Source: Bacteroidales bacterium (GTDB lineage Bacteria; Bacteroidota; Bacteroidia; Bacteroidales; Paludibacteraceae). Taken from it: DNA of 64,000 bases. The position numbers were made by a program, and so were the translations under genes. Each line of letters begins with the position of its first letter. The first letter of the stretch is position 1. Below the pieces are notes generated by a model. It saw only the letters and a program-made list of their open reading frames with translations, was not told where the DNA came from and made no database searches. Below, piece by piece: positions 1 to 9,100 of the stretch. The stretch is from NCBI GenBank assembly GCA_015061185.1, contig SUWZ01000002.1, forward strand, positions 51,037-115,036, in the 5' to 3' direction.

Positions 1-2529
1 AATAGTATTCAAATTTTTACTGGGGCAAAAAATACAATTTATATCGATGATGTTCAATTGGTTTGTTTGGATAATTTAGAGGGTGTACAAGGTGAAACTG
101 GTATGGAGATTCCTTATTCTTATGGTCGTGTCGCTATCGGTGGAGGTGGATTTGTCAGTGGAATTATTGCCTCTGGTAATTCCAAATTTGCTCGTACCGA
201 TGTTGGGGGAGCTTATAAGTGGAATGATGAGGATTGTTCTTGGATGCCTTTGACCAACTTTATTTCTGAAGCAGACCAAGGGTTACTTAGTATTGAAGCT
301 TTGGCTGTCGATCCTTCTAATGAGAATAATATCTATCTTTTGGGCGGTTGCCAATATTATAGCAATCAAAAAACAGCTGTTCTTTGTTCTAAAGATGGGG
401 GAGAGACTTTCTCTGTTTCTGATGTTTCTTCCTTGATTTACGTCCATGGTAATGGTCAAGGTAGAAATTGTGGTGAGCGTTTGGCTGTCGATCCCAATGA
501 TGGAAACATTATTTTGTGTGGAGGTCGTGTGAACAATCCTATTATTAAAAGTACTGATGGTGGAAAAACATGGAGCGCATTATCTTCTTTCCCTGCTGTT
601 TATTCAAAATCTATTAAATGGCCTTCTTGGGGCTCATCTTCTTATTCTACTACTCCAGATGAGAATGGTATAACCTCTATTGTTTTTGATAAAAATACAA
701 AAATGGTAAATGGTGCAACCGGACGTATTTTTGTTGGTGTTTCTCGCACAGGGGCTGCCAATGTTTATCTATCTGAAGATGGGGGTAGTTCTTGGTCGGA
801 GGTTGCCGGACTTCCTACTTCTATGATTCCTCTTCGTATGAAATTTGATGGAAACGGAGATTTATTAATCGCTTATTCTAACTTGTGTGTAAATGGTTCT
901 AATGGCGGGGTTTATAGATATAACCCAACTACGAAGGTTGCTACAGACATCTCTCCTGATAATAAAGCTATTGGCGATGTGGCAGTCTCTCCTAAAGACC
1001 CTAATAAATTGGTGGCTTCAACTAATAACACATGGATTCCACAAAAGTGGGATAATGGTATGTCTGCAAATGGTGATATCATTTATACTTCTATTGATGG
1101 TGGTAAAACTTGGAGAAGTTTGCAAAATGATATGGTAATCACTAATAATGGTGTTACTTGGATTCCGGGATATGCTATTCACTGGTGTGGCTCTGTCTGT
1201 TTCGACCCTACTGATGATAACAAAGTTTCATTTGCTTCGGGTAATGGTATTTTTACTTCTAATAATATTTGGTGCGAAGCTTCTCCTACATTTTATTTTG
1301 ACGTGAATGGTTTAGAAGAGACTGTTGCTTTGGATATGGTGAGTGTTCCTGATGGGGATCCTCTCTCCGTTATTGGAGATTACACAGGGTTCATTCATAA
1401 GGATATTCATGAATTTGCTCCAATTCATGATCCTGCTCCTGGTACTTCCGGAGGTATTAATTACTATAGCAAAGATCCTAAAGTTATGATGCGTGTGGCT
1501 AACGAGGGATTCTATTATACAACAGATGGTCATGAGGGTTGGGAAAAAATGCAAAATACTGCTCATCTTGCTGTTAATCAGTATAATGGTTCTTCTATGC
1601 CGTCTATTGAAGGTAAGTGCGCAATCACCAAAAAGGATGGTACACTACGCTACTTTGTAATTCCGGAACCTCATAAAAGTGGTATCTACTATTCTGACAA
1701 TAATGGAGATTCTTGGTCTTTGATTGCTGGAACTTCTGCGGCTGCCGGAATCAATGTCGATCCAGTGAATGATGCGTATGTTTATGCTGTGGGTAAAAAT
1801 GTCTTTTTTGTAAGTTCTGATTATGGATCTTCTTTCCATTCTAAATCTATGGAAAATGGAGAAAAAACTCGTGTTACAGTGGTTGCCGGTCAAGAGGGGC
1901 TTATTTATCTTCCTTGTGGAGTTTCAGGTTTGAAAGTTTCAACAGACTTTGGTGCCACTTTCTCATCTATTAATAAGGTAACTTCTTGCTCTGCTGTTGG
2001 TGTTGGTAAAGGCACTTCAGGTAATGGCTATAATATCTATATTTGGGGTAAAGCTAATGGTAATGCTGTTGGTATTTATTGCTCAGAAGATAAGGGTATT
2101 AACTGGAAACGTATTAATGATGACCAAAATCAGTTTGGTGGACCGGGTAATGGTGCTTTTATTGTAGGAGATTGGAATGTTCCCGGAAGATTTTATATGA
2201 GTACTGTTGGCTTGGGTATTATTTATGGTGAATTGGCTGAAAACGCTACTTCTACTCAATGGAAATGTTTTGTTGATGATACAGATTGCAATCCAACGGT
2301 GGATATTAAAAATAGTTTGAGCGTGGATGATCTGATTGTTGTGTCGCCTTCATTCTCTGAATCTTCTTTCAATATTCTTATTCCTGGTAGGTATGTTGTT
2401 ACGGATCTTCTTGGAAATTGTATTGAACAGGGTGTTTCTGATGGTAATACTTCTATTGGAGAGGAGTGGAATAGTGGAATCTTCATTTTGTCAATTAATG
2501 GTAAAACATTTAAATTGCTGAAAAAATAA
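1..2529 (+). CDS. Secreted GH74 xyloglucanase-like protein, 5'-truncated, with T9SS sorting domain
   Basis: The frame is open from base 1, so the gene begins outside the window and the TTG at 58 is not its start. The first ~20 visible residues (ending IYIDDVQLV) look like the last strand of an upstream carbohydrate-binding module. A GH74 fold follows: the family hallmark ARTDVGGAYKW lies near visible residue 67, and several BNR/Asp-box turns (STDGGKTW, SEDGGSSW, SIDGGKTW) mark the beta-propeller blades. GH74 enzymes cut the beta-1,4-glucan backbone of xyloglucan, and the Asp of RTDVGG is in the region of one catalytic Asp of the family. The last ~75 residues (from DDLIVVSPSF to the terminal FKLLKK) resemble a type A T9SS sorting domain, so the enzyme is probably cell-surface or secreted. 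A strong terminator follows. The family call is firm; substrate specificity is inferred. Confidence 0.9.
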   Translation, partial: NSIQIFTGAKNTIYIDDVQLVCLDNLEGVQGETGMEIPYSYGRVAIGGGGFVSGIIASGNSKFARTDVGGAYKWNDEDCSWMPLTNFISEADQGLLSIEALAVDPSNENNIYLLGGCQYYSNQKTAVLCSKDGGETFSVSDVSSLIYVHGNGQGRNCGERLAVDPNDGNIILCGGRVNNPIIKSTDGGKTWSALSSFPAVYSKSIKWPSWGSSSYSTTPDENGITSIVFDKNTKMVNGATGRIFVGVSRTGAANVYLSEDGGSSWSEVAGLPTSMIPLRMKFDGNGDLLIAYSNLCVNGSNGGVYRYNPTTKVATDISPDNKAIGDVAVSPKDPNKLVASTNNTWIPQKWDNGMSANGDIIYTSIDGGKTWRSLQNDMVITNNGVTWIPGYAIHWCGSVCFDPTDDNKVSFASGNGIFTSNNIWCEASPTFYFDVNGLEETVALDMVSVPDGDPLSVIGDYTGFIHKDIHEFAPIHDPAPGTSGGINYYSKDPKVMMRVANEGFYYTTDGHEGWEKMQNTAHLAVNQYNGSSMPSIEGKCAITKKDGTLRYFVIPEPHKSGIYYSDNNGDSWSLIAGTSAAAGINVDPVNDAYVYAVGKNVFFVSSDYGSSFHSKSMENGEKTRVTVVAGQEGLIYLPCGVSGLKVSTDFGATFSSINKVTSCSAVGVGKGTSGNGYNIYIWGKANGNAVGIYCSEDKGINWKRINDDQNQFGGPGNGAFIVGDWNVPGRFYMSTVGLGIIYGELAENATSTQWKCFVDDTDCNPTVDIKNSLSVDDLIVVSPSFSESSFNILIPGRYVVTDLLGNCIEQGVSDGNTSIGEEWNSGIFILSINGKTFKLLKK

Positions 2530-2552
2530 CTCATTTTATAGGTTGTATAAGG

Positions 2553-2590
2553 GGACGTAAATATTGGTGGGTTTACGTCCTCTTTTTTTG
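2553..2590 (+). terminator. Rho-independent terminator after the GH74 gene
   Basis: A perfect 9-bp stem (GGACGTAAA at 2553-2561, TTTACGTCC at 2572-2580) with a 10-nt loop is followed directly by TCTTTTTTTG. It ends the xyloglucanase transcript and separates it from the next gene. Confidence 0.85.
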
Positions 2591-2610
2591 TACTAATTGA
2601 TATACTTCGT

Positions 2611-3123
2611 ATGAAAATTGCAATTATTGGTTATAGTGGTTCTGGTAAATCAACTTTGGCAAGAAAGCTTAGTGATTTTTACAATGTTCCAATTTTACAC
2701 CTTGATACTGTTGAGTTTTTGCCCAACTGGGGAAATCGAAACTTAGAGGAAAAACTTCAGATTGTTGGGGATTTTTTGAAAACCAATTCTTCTTGGGTGA
2801 TTGATGGTAATTATGGCAAACTCCATTATTGGGAAAGAATGGAACAAGCTGATACAATAGTGATTTTACGTTTTGGTCGTTTCCAATCGCTTTGCAGGGT
2901 TTTTAACCGTTACAGAAAATATAAAGGGGTGTCTCGTCCTGATATGGCTGTCGGCTGTAATGAAAAATTAGATTTTGATTTTGTCAAATGGATTTTATGG
3001 GGAGGACGAAGTAAATCTCTTCGCCTGCGTTATGAAGAGGTTATTAGTCGTTACCCAAACAAAGTTTTCCAAATAGAAAATCAAAAAGAGTTGGATAGGT
3101 TTATTTCCAATCTATTGCATTAA
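2611..3123 (+). CDS. P-loop adenylate kinase-like / FlaR-type topology modulation protein
   Basis: A 170-residue soluble protein with a Walker A motif at the extreme N-terminus (GYSGSGKST, residues 7-15). It then has the LHLDTVEFLPNW segment and a Walker-B-like TIVILRFGR stretch typical of the small P-loop kinases annotated as topology modulation protein (FlaR) or AAA ATPase. No substrate is known for most of this family; a small-molecule or nucleotide phosphotransfer role is inference. The ATG at 2611 is immediately followed by the beta-strand leading into the P-loop, so the start is well placed. It has its own short leader after the 2553-2590 terminator. Confidence 0.75.
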   Translation: MKIAIIGYSGSGKSTLARKLSDFYNVPILHLDTVEFLPNWGNRNLEEKLQIVGDFLKTNSSWVIDGNYGKLHYWERMEQADTIVILRFGRFQSLCRVFNRYRKYKGVSRPDMAVGCNEKLDFDFVKWILWGGRSKSLRLRYEEVISRYPNKVFQIENQKELDRFISNLLH

Positions 3124-3160
3124 TTTTTTCTGATGTTTGTCTAAATCTATTTATACATTC

Positions 3161-3217
3161 AAGGTAATTTCTATAAATTTTGTCTAAATAGTTTTTGAAA
3201 TTTATAGAAGTTACCTT
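3161..3217. repeat. 57-bp inverted repeat between convergent genes
   Basis: Two 20-nt arms (3161-3180 and 3198-3217) are inverted copies with one mismatch (AAGGTAATTTCTATAAATTT against AAATTTATAGAAGTTACCTT), separated by 17 nt. The arms resemble the ends of the ~200-bp repeat family seen at 7446-7646. It may be a minimal derivative of that family, and could also act as a bidirectional terminator between the convergent genes on either side. Confidence 0.7.
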
Positions 3218-3268
3218 ATTCTTAATTGTCAGCATCTTCTTCAAGGATTAATATTTGACAAACTTCTG

Positions 3269-4456
3269 TTATGATATTATCCCCAATTGTTTGCCAACTC
3301 GTCCTATTGTCTCTATAGCAAATTCCACTTGTTGTTTGGTATGTGTTGCCATTAATGAAAATCGGATTAATGTATCGTTTGATGGAACTGCCGGACTAAC
3401 TACAGGATTAACAAAAATACCCTCTTCAAACAATATTTTGGTAAAAATGAAGGTCTTTTCATTGTCCCTTATAAATAGAGGAATGATGGGTGTTTCTGTT
3501 TTTCCTATTTCAAATCCTAATTCTCTAAATCCCTTTAGTGCCAATTTTGTTACTTCCCATAGATGGTCAATACGTTCCGGTTCTTGCTGCATTATTTCTA
3601 ATGCTGCTAATGCAGAGGCTGTTGCTGATGGGGTAATGCTTGCACTGAATATGTATGGACGAGAGTTGTGGCGTAGGTAGTTGATGATGTGATTATCTGC
3701 TGCCACAAATCCTCCAATAGAAGCTAAAGATTTGCTGAATGTTCCCATGATGATATCGACATCTTTTGTCAACCCAAAATGATCACAAATTCCTCTTCCT
3801 CCTTTCCCAAATACTCCTAAACTATGAGCTTCATCTACATATACACTAGCGTCATATTTTTTGCATAATTCAACTATTTTAGGAAGATTTGACACATCTC
3901 CTTCCATACTGAATACTCCATCTACAACTATTAGTTTCACTTTATTGGGTTCGCATTGTTGAAGTCGCTTCTCTAATGCATTCATGTCATTATGTTTAAA
4001 TTTCATAACTTTTGAAAATGATAGTTGTTTGCCTACCATTATAGAGGCATGGTCAAGTTCGTCTAATATCAAGTAATCGTCTCTGTTGGTTACTAATGAT
4101 ACAACTCCCATATTTACATTAAACCCGGCTGAATATACCAATGCGTCTTCTTTCCCTACAAATTCTGCTAACTTCTTCTCTAATTCGATATGGATGTCTA
4201 ATGTTCCATTTAAAAATCTAGAGCCTGCACATCCTGAGCCATACTTTTTCATTGCTGCTATGGCAGCTTCTTTTATCTTGGGATGGTTGGTTAAACCTAA
4301 ATAACTATTGGAGCCAAACATTAATACTTTTTTCCCATTTATAACAACTTCTGTATCCTGTTCGCTTTCTATAACTCTGAAGTAGGGATATACTCCTTTG
4401 GCTTTTACCTTTTGAGGCTCTTGGTATTGTGATAATTTTTCTTGAAGTAAGTTCAT
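3269..4456 (-). CDS. spt: Serine palmitoyltransferase (alpha-oxoamine synthase family)
   Basis: A 395-residue PLP enzyme of the alpha-oxoamine synthase family. The N-terminal pattern (LLQEKLSQYQ, GVYPYFRVIES, LMFGSNSYLGL, GSGCAGSRFLNGTLDIH) follows the Bacteroides serine palmitoyltransferase closely. The PLP lysine sits in GTFSKSLASIGG, with YVDEAHSLGVFG as the Asp/His cofactor-binding segment. It would condense serine with a fatty acyl-CoA to 3-ketosphinganine, the first step of sphingolipid synthesis. The main alternatives in the family are 2-amino-3-ketobutyrate CoA ligase and 8-amino-7-oxononanoate synthase. The gene lies directly downstream of inositol-phosphate synthase, which supports the sphingolipid reading. 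Confidence 0.85.
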   Translation of the reverse strand: MNLLQEKLSQYQEPQKVKAKGVYPYFRVIESEQDTEVVINGKKVLMFGSNSYLGLTNHPKIKEAAIAAMKKYGSGCAGSRFLNGTLDIHIELEKKLAEFVGKEDALVYSAGFNVNMGVVSLVTNRDDYLILDELDHASIMVGKQLSFSKVMKFKHNDMNALEKRLQQCEPNKVKLIVVDGVFSMEGDVSNLPKIVELCKKYDASVYVDEAHSLGVFGKGGRGICDHFGLTKDVDIIMGTFSKSLASIGGFVAADNHIINYLRHNSRPYIFSASITPSATASALAALEIMQQEPERIDHLWEVTKLALKGFRELGFEIGKTETPIIPLFIRDNEKTFIFTKILFEEGIFVNPVVSPAVPSNDTLIRFSLMATHTKQQVEFAIETIGRVGKQLGIIS

Positions 4457-4476
4457 TATTTTATTCTTTGTAGTGG

Positions 4477-4539
4477 AAGGTGTGCAAAATGTAACAATGT
4501 CTTTATTTTAGTGAAAAATGTTACTCTTTTACACACCTT
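4477..4539. repeat. Imperfect inverted repeat between the inositol-phosphate synthase and SPT genes
   Basis: Arms 4477-4496 (AAGGTGTGCAAAATGTAACA) and 4519-4539 are nearly complementary and enclose ~22 nt. The outer 8 bp (AAGGTGTG/CACACCTT) are perfect. No T-run follows on the minus strand, so a classic terminator is not evident. It may be an mRNA processing or partial-termination hairpin, or a short mobile-repeat derivative. Confidence 0.6.
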
Positions 4540-4565
4540 AGAAATCAATGTTTTATTTATTAGTT

Positions 4566-5930
4566 CTACTTGGTTCTGTTAACATCTTGCATAGAATCGC
4601 TTATATATTCGTATGCTTCTATTGGGGTCTCATCTTCCAGGTAGTCCAAAGTCTCTTCGTGGATGATTTTACGCAATGTATTTTTTAATTTGGTATTTTG
4701 GATGAACAAATCGTGTTCAGGAACTTCATCTTTTTTGTGCATTGGACTCTTGAAGTAGAAGGATAACCAGCCTTGAATTCCGTACATACCACAACGTTTG
4801 GCAAAATCTGCAAACAACACTAAATCTAATACCAAGGGTGCAGCAAGAATTGAATCGCGACATAAGAAGTCAACTTTTATTTGCATCGGGTAGTTCATCC
4901 ATCCAAATAGGTCAATGTTATCCCATCCTTCTTTGTTGTCTTTTCTTGGTGGGTAATAGTTAATTCTTACTTTATGGTAGATGTTGGAGTAGAGTTCAGG
5001 ATATAGTTGTGGTTGTAAGATTGAGTCAATTACTGATAGTTTGCTCTCTTCTTTGGTTTTGAATGAGCCTGGGTCGTCTAACACTTCGCCATCTCTATTT
5101 CCTAAAATATTGGTCGAAAACCATCCGCTTAGTCCTAATACTCGTGTTTTGAACATTGGTGCTAAAACTGTTTTCATCATGGTTTGACCCGTTTTGAAAT
5201 CTTTTCCCATGATAGGTGCTTTATTGATTTTGGCCAATTCTTGCAATGCAGGTATGTCTGTCGTTAAATTGGGTGCTCCATTGATATAGGGAATTCCTAA
5301 CGATAAAGCTGCGTAGGCATATACCATACTTGGGGCTATTGCTTTATGGTTCTCTTGCATCGCTTTTTCAAATGTATTCAAATCTTTATGAATGTCGTGC
5401 AGTGTTAAATAACTTTCGGTGCTTCCTGCCCACACAACAACTGCTCGTTGGCAATTTTTGGCTTTCATGAAGGCTTGAATGTCGTGTCTTACTTCATTCA
5501 TCTTCTCCCAATGATTTTTTCCTTCTTTTACAAATTCTCCTTCCAATCGTTTTACAAATTCTTGGTCAAATACTCCTCGCATAGGACGAAGTTGCTCTAA
5601 TTCTTTGCGTATCGGGTCAATGTCTTTTTCGTTTAAAACCTGAGCAATCTTGCAGGATTCATGTAGATTTTCATTTCGAATGTCCCAACCTCCAAATTCT
5701 ATATCCTCTAAGGAGGCTAAAGGTATTACATCTTTAATCTTTGGAAATCTGTTTTCATTTCTTTTCCCTAATCGTATGGTTCCTAATTGTGTTAAAGAGC
5801 CAATTGGTTCAGAATATTTTTTTCTTACAGATAGTGTGCCGGCAATAAATGTTGTTGAAACGGCACCACACATACCAACGACTAATACTCCTAATTTGCC
5901 GTCAGCGGATTGAATGTTTTTATTTCCCAT
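4566..5930 (-). CDS. ino1: myo-Inositol-1-phosphate synthase
   Basis: A 454-residue protein. An N-terminal Rossmann segment (LGVLVVGMCGAVSTTFIAG) is followed by family motifs: VVWAGSTES, YINGAPNLTTDIPALQELA, KAPIMGKDFKTGQTMMKT, GLSGWFSTNILGNRDG and DFLCRDSILAAPLVLDLV. It converts glucose-6-phosphate to 1L-myo-inositol-1-phosphate using NAD, in the cytosol. Length and motifs match the Bacteroidota form. Lying just upstream of SPT and about 5 kb from a CDP-alcohol phosphotransferase/HAD phosphatase operon, it is likely to supply head groups for inositol phospholipids or phosphoinositol dihydroceramides. Confidence 0.92.
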   Translation of the reverse strand: MGNKNIQSADGKLGVLVVGMCGAVSTTFIAGTLSVRKKYSEPIGSLTQLGTIRLGKRNENRFPKIKDVIPLASLEDIEFGGWDIRNENLHESCKIAQVLNEKDIDPIRKELEQLRPMRGVFDQEFVKRLEGEFVKEGKNHWEKMNEVRHDIQAFMKAKNCQRAVVVWAGSTESYLTLHDIHKDLNTFEKAMQENHKAIAPSMVYAYAALSLGIPYINGAPNLTTDIPALQELAKINKAPIMGKDFKTGQTMMKTVLAPMFKTRVLGLSGWFSTNILGNRDGEVLDDPGSFKTKEESKLSVIDSILQPQLYPELYSNIYHKVRINYYPPRKDNKEGWDNIDLFGWMNYPMQIKVDFLCRDSILAAPLVLDLVLFADFAKRCGMYGIQGWLSFYFKSPMHKKDEVPEHDLFIQNTKLKNTLRKIIHEETLDYLEDETPIEAYEYISDSMQDVNRTK

Positions 5931-6093
5931 TATTTAGAATGTTTTGTTGTTTATCGAACAATCAGAAATGGGTTTAGTTTAATTTTATTGAAATTTTAAC
6001 GAATTTTTTGCACGAAATTTTAATTTGATATTCTTTCTTCTTTCTATTGAATCATTTGTGAAAGGTGAGTTTCTTGTCTTAATAATTGATAAA

Positions 6094-7371
6094 TTATGGA
6101 GTCAACTGTAAGGGGTGTTCTAATACAAAATTTATGAATCCGCTAATGGTGTCTATTTCGTATTTCTCATCAATTGAAACAGTTAAAATTTCTAATGTCT
6201 GATGTTTTGAATTTTTGATGTCTCGTTTCCCTCTTTGTGTAAGAAAAGGGTACGCCTTCCGGTTGTGGTAGGCTTTGATAAGAGGCACAACTCCTATTTC
6301 TTGTCTGGTCCAATAGGTGTAGGTGGGCATCGCAGACAGTTGGTCAATTGAAATTCCGTCCGGACTCTTTTTTAATCTGAATTTTAATATTGCTCCTACA
6401 TCTTTTAGTAAACTATCTCGTTGAACTTGGCTGGATATAAAATTTCCCAATGAATAAGCGACTAAAACATTTTTCTCTTTTCCCTCTTTGTTGATAGTGT
6501 ATTTTTCTATGTTTTGTAATATGTGTGGGTGACTACCCAGAATCACATCTGCTCCTGCTTCTGCAAATGCTTTTGCTATCTGCTTTTGTCTTCGATTGGG
6601 TGTAAGTTGATACTCTGTCCCAAAATGGACTATTACAATGACTGCGTCAGCTCCTTTTCTCTTCATTTTCCTTATTTTCTCACTTAATGCGGCTATCTTT
6701 GCAGAGTCTTGTTTCACAAATTCATCTACTGAAAAATCATCTGATTTTTTTAGCCTATTCCCATTTAGACTTTGGGTACAACCTATAAATCCAACTTTTA
6801 TGTCATTGATAGGAATGATACATAAGGAATCGCTTTCTTCCTCGTTTCTATAGGTTCCAACATGATGCAATCCAACGGAGTCTAATATGTCCAAAGTATT
6901 GCGCAATCCGGAAAGTTTTGAATCTAATGAATGGTTATTGGCGGTAGAAAATAGATCAAAACCTGCATTTTTTAGTTCGTCTGCCATTGCTTCGGGTGCA
7001 TTGAAATAGGGGAAGCAACTATACCCATATATGTTATTATTTCTTCCTTGATTCTTTCCTGCAAAGGTTGTCTCTAAATTTCCAACGGCAAAATCTGCAT
7101 CATTAAGAATAGGTTTGATATATTGGAATGAGTGAGAAAAATCGAACGTAGAGTCTGTTACATTTAAGGCTCTCTGCATTTGCCAGCGATGAACCATAAT
7201 ATCACCAACAGCGACGATAGTTGCGTAATTTATAATACTATCTTCAGTTTTAATAATAGTGTCGCAATTCTCTGGTTTATAGGACGGTATGTCTGATTCT
7301 TTCCTGATGCAAGAAAATAATGAAAGCAAAATATTTATACAATATATTGATTTTGAATTAACTCTTTTCAT
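6094..7371 (-). CDS. CapA-family metallophosphatase-like lipoprotein
   Basis: A 425-residue protein with a short signal peptide ending in a lipobox-like LFSC (Cys about residue 21), so probably membrane-anchored outside the cytoplasm. The rest is a PGA_cap/CapA calcineurin-like domain: VAVGDIMVH, VGNLETTFAG, TANNHSLD, IVHFGTEYQ, VILGSHPHILQ and AYSLGNFI carry the usual metal-ligand Asp/Asn/His positions. Bacillus CapA/PgsA takes part in poly-gamma-glutamate synthesis, but most Bacteroidota homologues have no proven substrate and no other capsule gene is nearby. The upstream region to 7797 is repeat-filled. Confidence 0.85.
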   Translation of the reverse strand: MKRVNSKSIYCINILLSLFSCIRKESDIPSYKPENCDTIIKTEDSIINYATIVAVGDIMVHRWQMQRALNVTDSTFDFSHSFQYIKPILNDADFAVGNLETTFAGKNQGRNNNIYGYSCFPYFNAPEAMADELKNAGFDLFSTANNHSLDSKLSGLRNTLDILDSVGLHHVGTYRNEEESDSLCIIPINDIKVGFIGCTQSLNGNRLKKSDDFSVDEFVKQDSAKIAALSEKIRKMKRKGADAVIVIVHFGTEYQLTPNRRQKQIAKAFAEAGADVILGSHPHILQNIEKYTINKEGKEKNVLVAYSLGNFISSQVQRDSLLKDVGAILKFRLKKSPDGISIDQLSAMPTYTYWTRQEIGVVPLIKAYHNRKAYPFLTQRGKRDIKNSKHQTLEILTVSIDEKYEIDTISGFINFVLEHPLQLTP

Positions 7372-7445
7372 TCGTATTTTCTTTTAAGAATTTGCTTAAT
7401 GTGCGTTGGGCAAACGATATTTTTTTTGAAAAAGGAAAATTAATA

Positions 7446-7646
7446 AGGTGAGTTCTATAAATTCACCGTTTAAAATTTAAAAAGTGTAAATCGAAGATTG
7501 ATAAACTTTTCGGTACTTTTTGATTTATTTTGGCAAATTGCTGCTTGTCAGTCGGTCACAGTGCTCGCACTGCTTCTTCCTTTCGCACGGCAATTTACTC
7601 GAAATAAATTCAAAAATTCCACGAAATGAATTTATAGAACCCACCT
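7446..7646 (+). repeat. ~200-bp inverted-repeat element, family 2, full copy
   Basis: The left end AAGGTGAGTTCTATAAATT (7446 onward) is inverted at the right end (7627-7646, one mismatch). The interior includes CTTTTCGGTACTTTTTGATT and TACTCGAAATAAATTCAAAA, which recur inverted at 54611-54838. No ORF lies inside. It abuts a right half of family 1 (7647-7723), so the 426-bp gap between the CapA and GH5 genes is mostly repeat DNA. Confidence 0.8.
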
Positions 7647-7723
7647 AAAAGAATCTCAAAGATGCCGAAAATAAGAGAGTGAAACTCTAAATTTTTTTTT
7701 AAAATAAAATTTAAACACCTTCT
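7647..7723 (+). repeat. Right half of the 193-bp repeat family 1
   Basis: This segment, from AAAAGAATCTCAAAGATGCC to the end TTTAAACACCTTCT, matches the right 77 nt of the 41026-41218 element almost base for base. The left half is absent, replaced by a family 2 element whose end falls exactly where the match begins. Confidence 0.8.
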
Positions 7724-7797
7724 AAATCCTTATAGAAATTACCATAATTTTTAACCTTACTTCTTAGTTGCACTTGGCTACTAAATTATCTGCGAAT

Positions 7798-8973
7798 TTA
7801 TTTTTTTGTTAAAATTGCAGGAAGTTCATTAGCAGAACCATCTTCATTAACAATAGGGAAATCTCCCTTGTAGCACCAATGGGCGTTGCCAATGTTGTGA
7901 GCTCTAAAGATGCTTGTTATATCGTCGTACCATTTCAATCGAATCTCTTTCTTGATAAAGTATGGATAAGCTCCAAATTCGCCACAATATAATTGTAAGC
8001 CAAGAGAATCTGCCACATTTATGGCTTTCATTAAGTTTTGTTCAATGATCTCTTTGTTCCATTCGGTATTAAGCCCGCGCATTATTAACAATTGTTCCTT
8101 ATCTAAATCTTTGTAAAATGCTGTGTCTTCTATAATCAAGCCGGGATAATTTACCTCTCCTTTGTAGTATGCATAAGCTGTCCATGGAGCTTGGTGATGG
8201 GTGATTAGCAATGGATCATAACTATGAAAACTTAATACAATATTTTTATCATCATTCGGAACTACCAATGAGTCAAAGGTTTGAACAACTTGCCACATAT
8301 TGGAACCAATTACTAATGTTCTATCAGGCTCTGTTTCACGAATAGTTTTGATATACCTGTCAATGAGTTCATTCCACGCATTGCAACTTGGTGCAACCGG
8401 CTCATTCATGATTTCGTATGCTAATTTATCCTTAGGATAGTCTTTAAGCTCTTTTTGTAAGTTCTTCCATAGTTGTATGAATTGCTCTTTTGATGCCTCT
8501 TCTGTGAATAGGGTATTGGGAGAACTATTTTCGTTGTTAAAATGATGTGAGCGTATTACGTGCAAATCTACAATCACTTTTAGATTGTTTTCAAGAGACC
8601 ATTTGATGGCATTGTGTAGTAGTTGGAAGCCATCCTCTAAACGATTCCCTTCTTCATCGTAAAAATGCTCTTCGTCGATTGGAATTCTAACATGGTCAAA
8701 TCCCATGGCTACAATCGAATCAAAATCTTTTTTGGTAATGAGATTGGCTCTCTCTTCTCCTCGTAGTTTGGATTGGGATAACCAATGACTCACATTAACT
8801 CCGGTACCAAAGTTTACGGTCGCTTGAAATTTCTGTTCTGAAGTTTGTGAGGTTTTACATACTTGTGTGCTATCGTTCTCTGTACTGCCTTGTTGAGAAG
8901 AATTTCCCCCGCAAGATGATAGACATAATGCAAGTACTGTTGCTTGCATAAATAGATTACGGAAACATTTCAT
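7798..8973 (-). CDS. GH5-family glycoside hydrolase, lipoprotein (cellulase-like)
   Basis: A 391-residue protein with a lipoprotein signal (ALCLSSCGG, Cys about residue 21) and a low-complexity Ser/Gln/Thr linker before the catalytic domain. The domain is GH5-like: GVNVSHWL, HVRIPIDEEHF, VDLHVIRSHHFN, acid/base Glu in IMNEPV (~residue 189), LSFHSYDPLLITH, nucleophile Glu in YCGEFGAYP (~residue 332) and final NAHWCYKGDF. Both catalytic glutamates are present. It likely hydrolyses beta-1,4-glucan or mannan at the cell surface. It stands alone, with repeats downstream. Confidence 0.88.
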   Translation of the reverse strand: MKCFRNLFMQATVLALCLSSCGGNSSQQGSTENDSTQVCKTSQTSEQKFQATVNFGTGVNVSHWLSQSKLRGEERANLITKKDFDSIVAMGFDHVRIPIDEEHFYDEEGNRLEDGFQLLHNAIKWSLENNLKVIVDLHVIRSHHFNNENSSPNTLFTEEASKEQFIQLWKNLQKELKDYPKDKLAYEIMNEPVAPSCNAWNELIDRYIKTIRETEPDRTLVIGSNMWQVVQTFDSLVVPNDDKNIVLSFHSYDPLLITHHQAPWTAYAYYKGEVNYPGLIIEDTAFYKDLDKEQLLIMRGLNTEWNKEIIEQNLMKAINVADSLGLQLYCGEFGAYPYFIKKEIRLKWYDDITSIFRAHNIGNAHWCYKGDFPIVNEDGSANELPAILTKK

Positions 8974-9100
8974 AATTCGTATAATTTCTTAGTTAATAAT
9001 TTTTTAACAAAGAAACTAATTTTTTTGAATTTTCGCAATAATTGTCTTTCTATTTTAGGAGGCTTCTATAAATTCCTGTTGCTTAGAAACCGTTTAAATT

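Noticed and set aside
8974..9100. Plus-strand frame 9025-9312 opposite the HAD gene
   Set aside because: A shadow of the HAD gene on the other strand, lacking any motif; the gap itself holds only repeat remnants.
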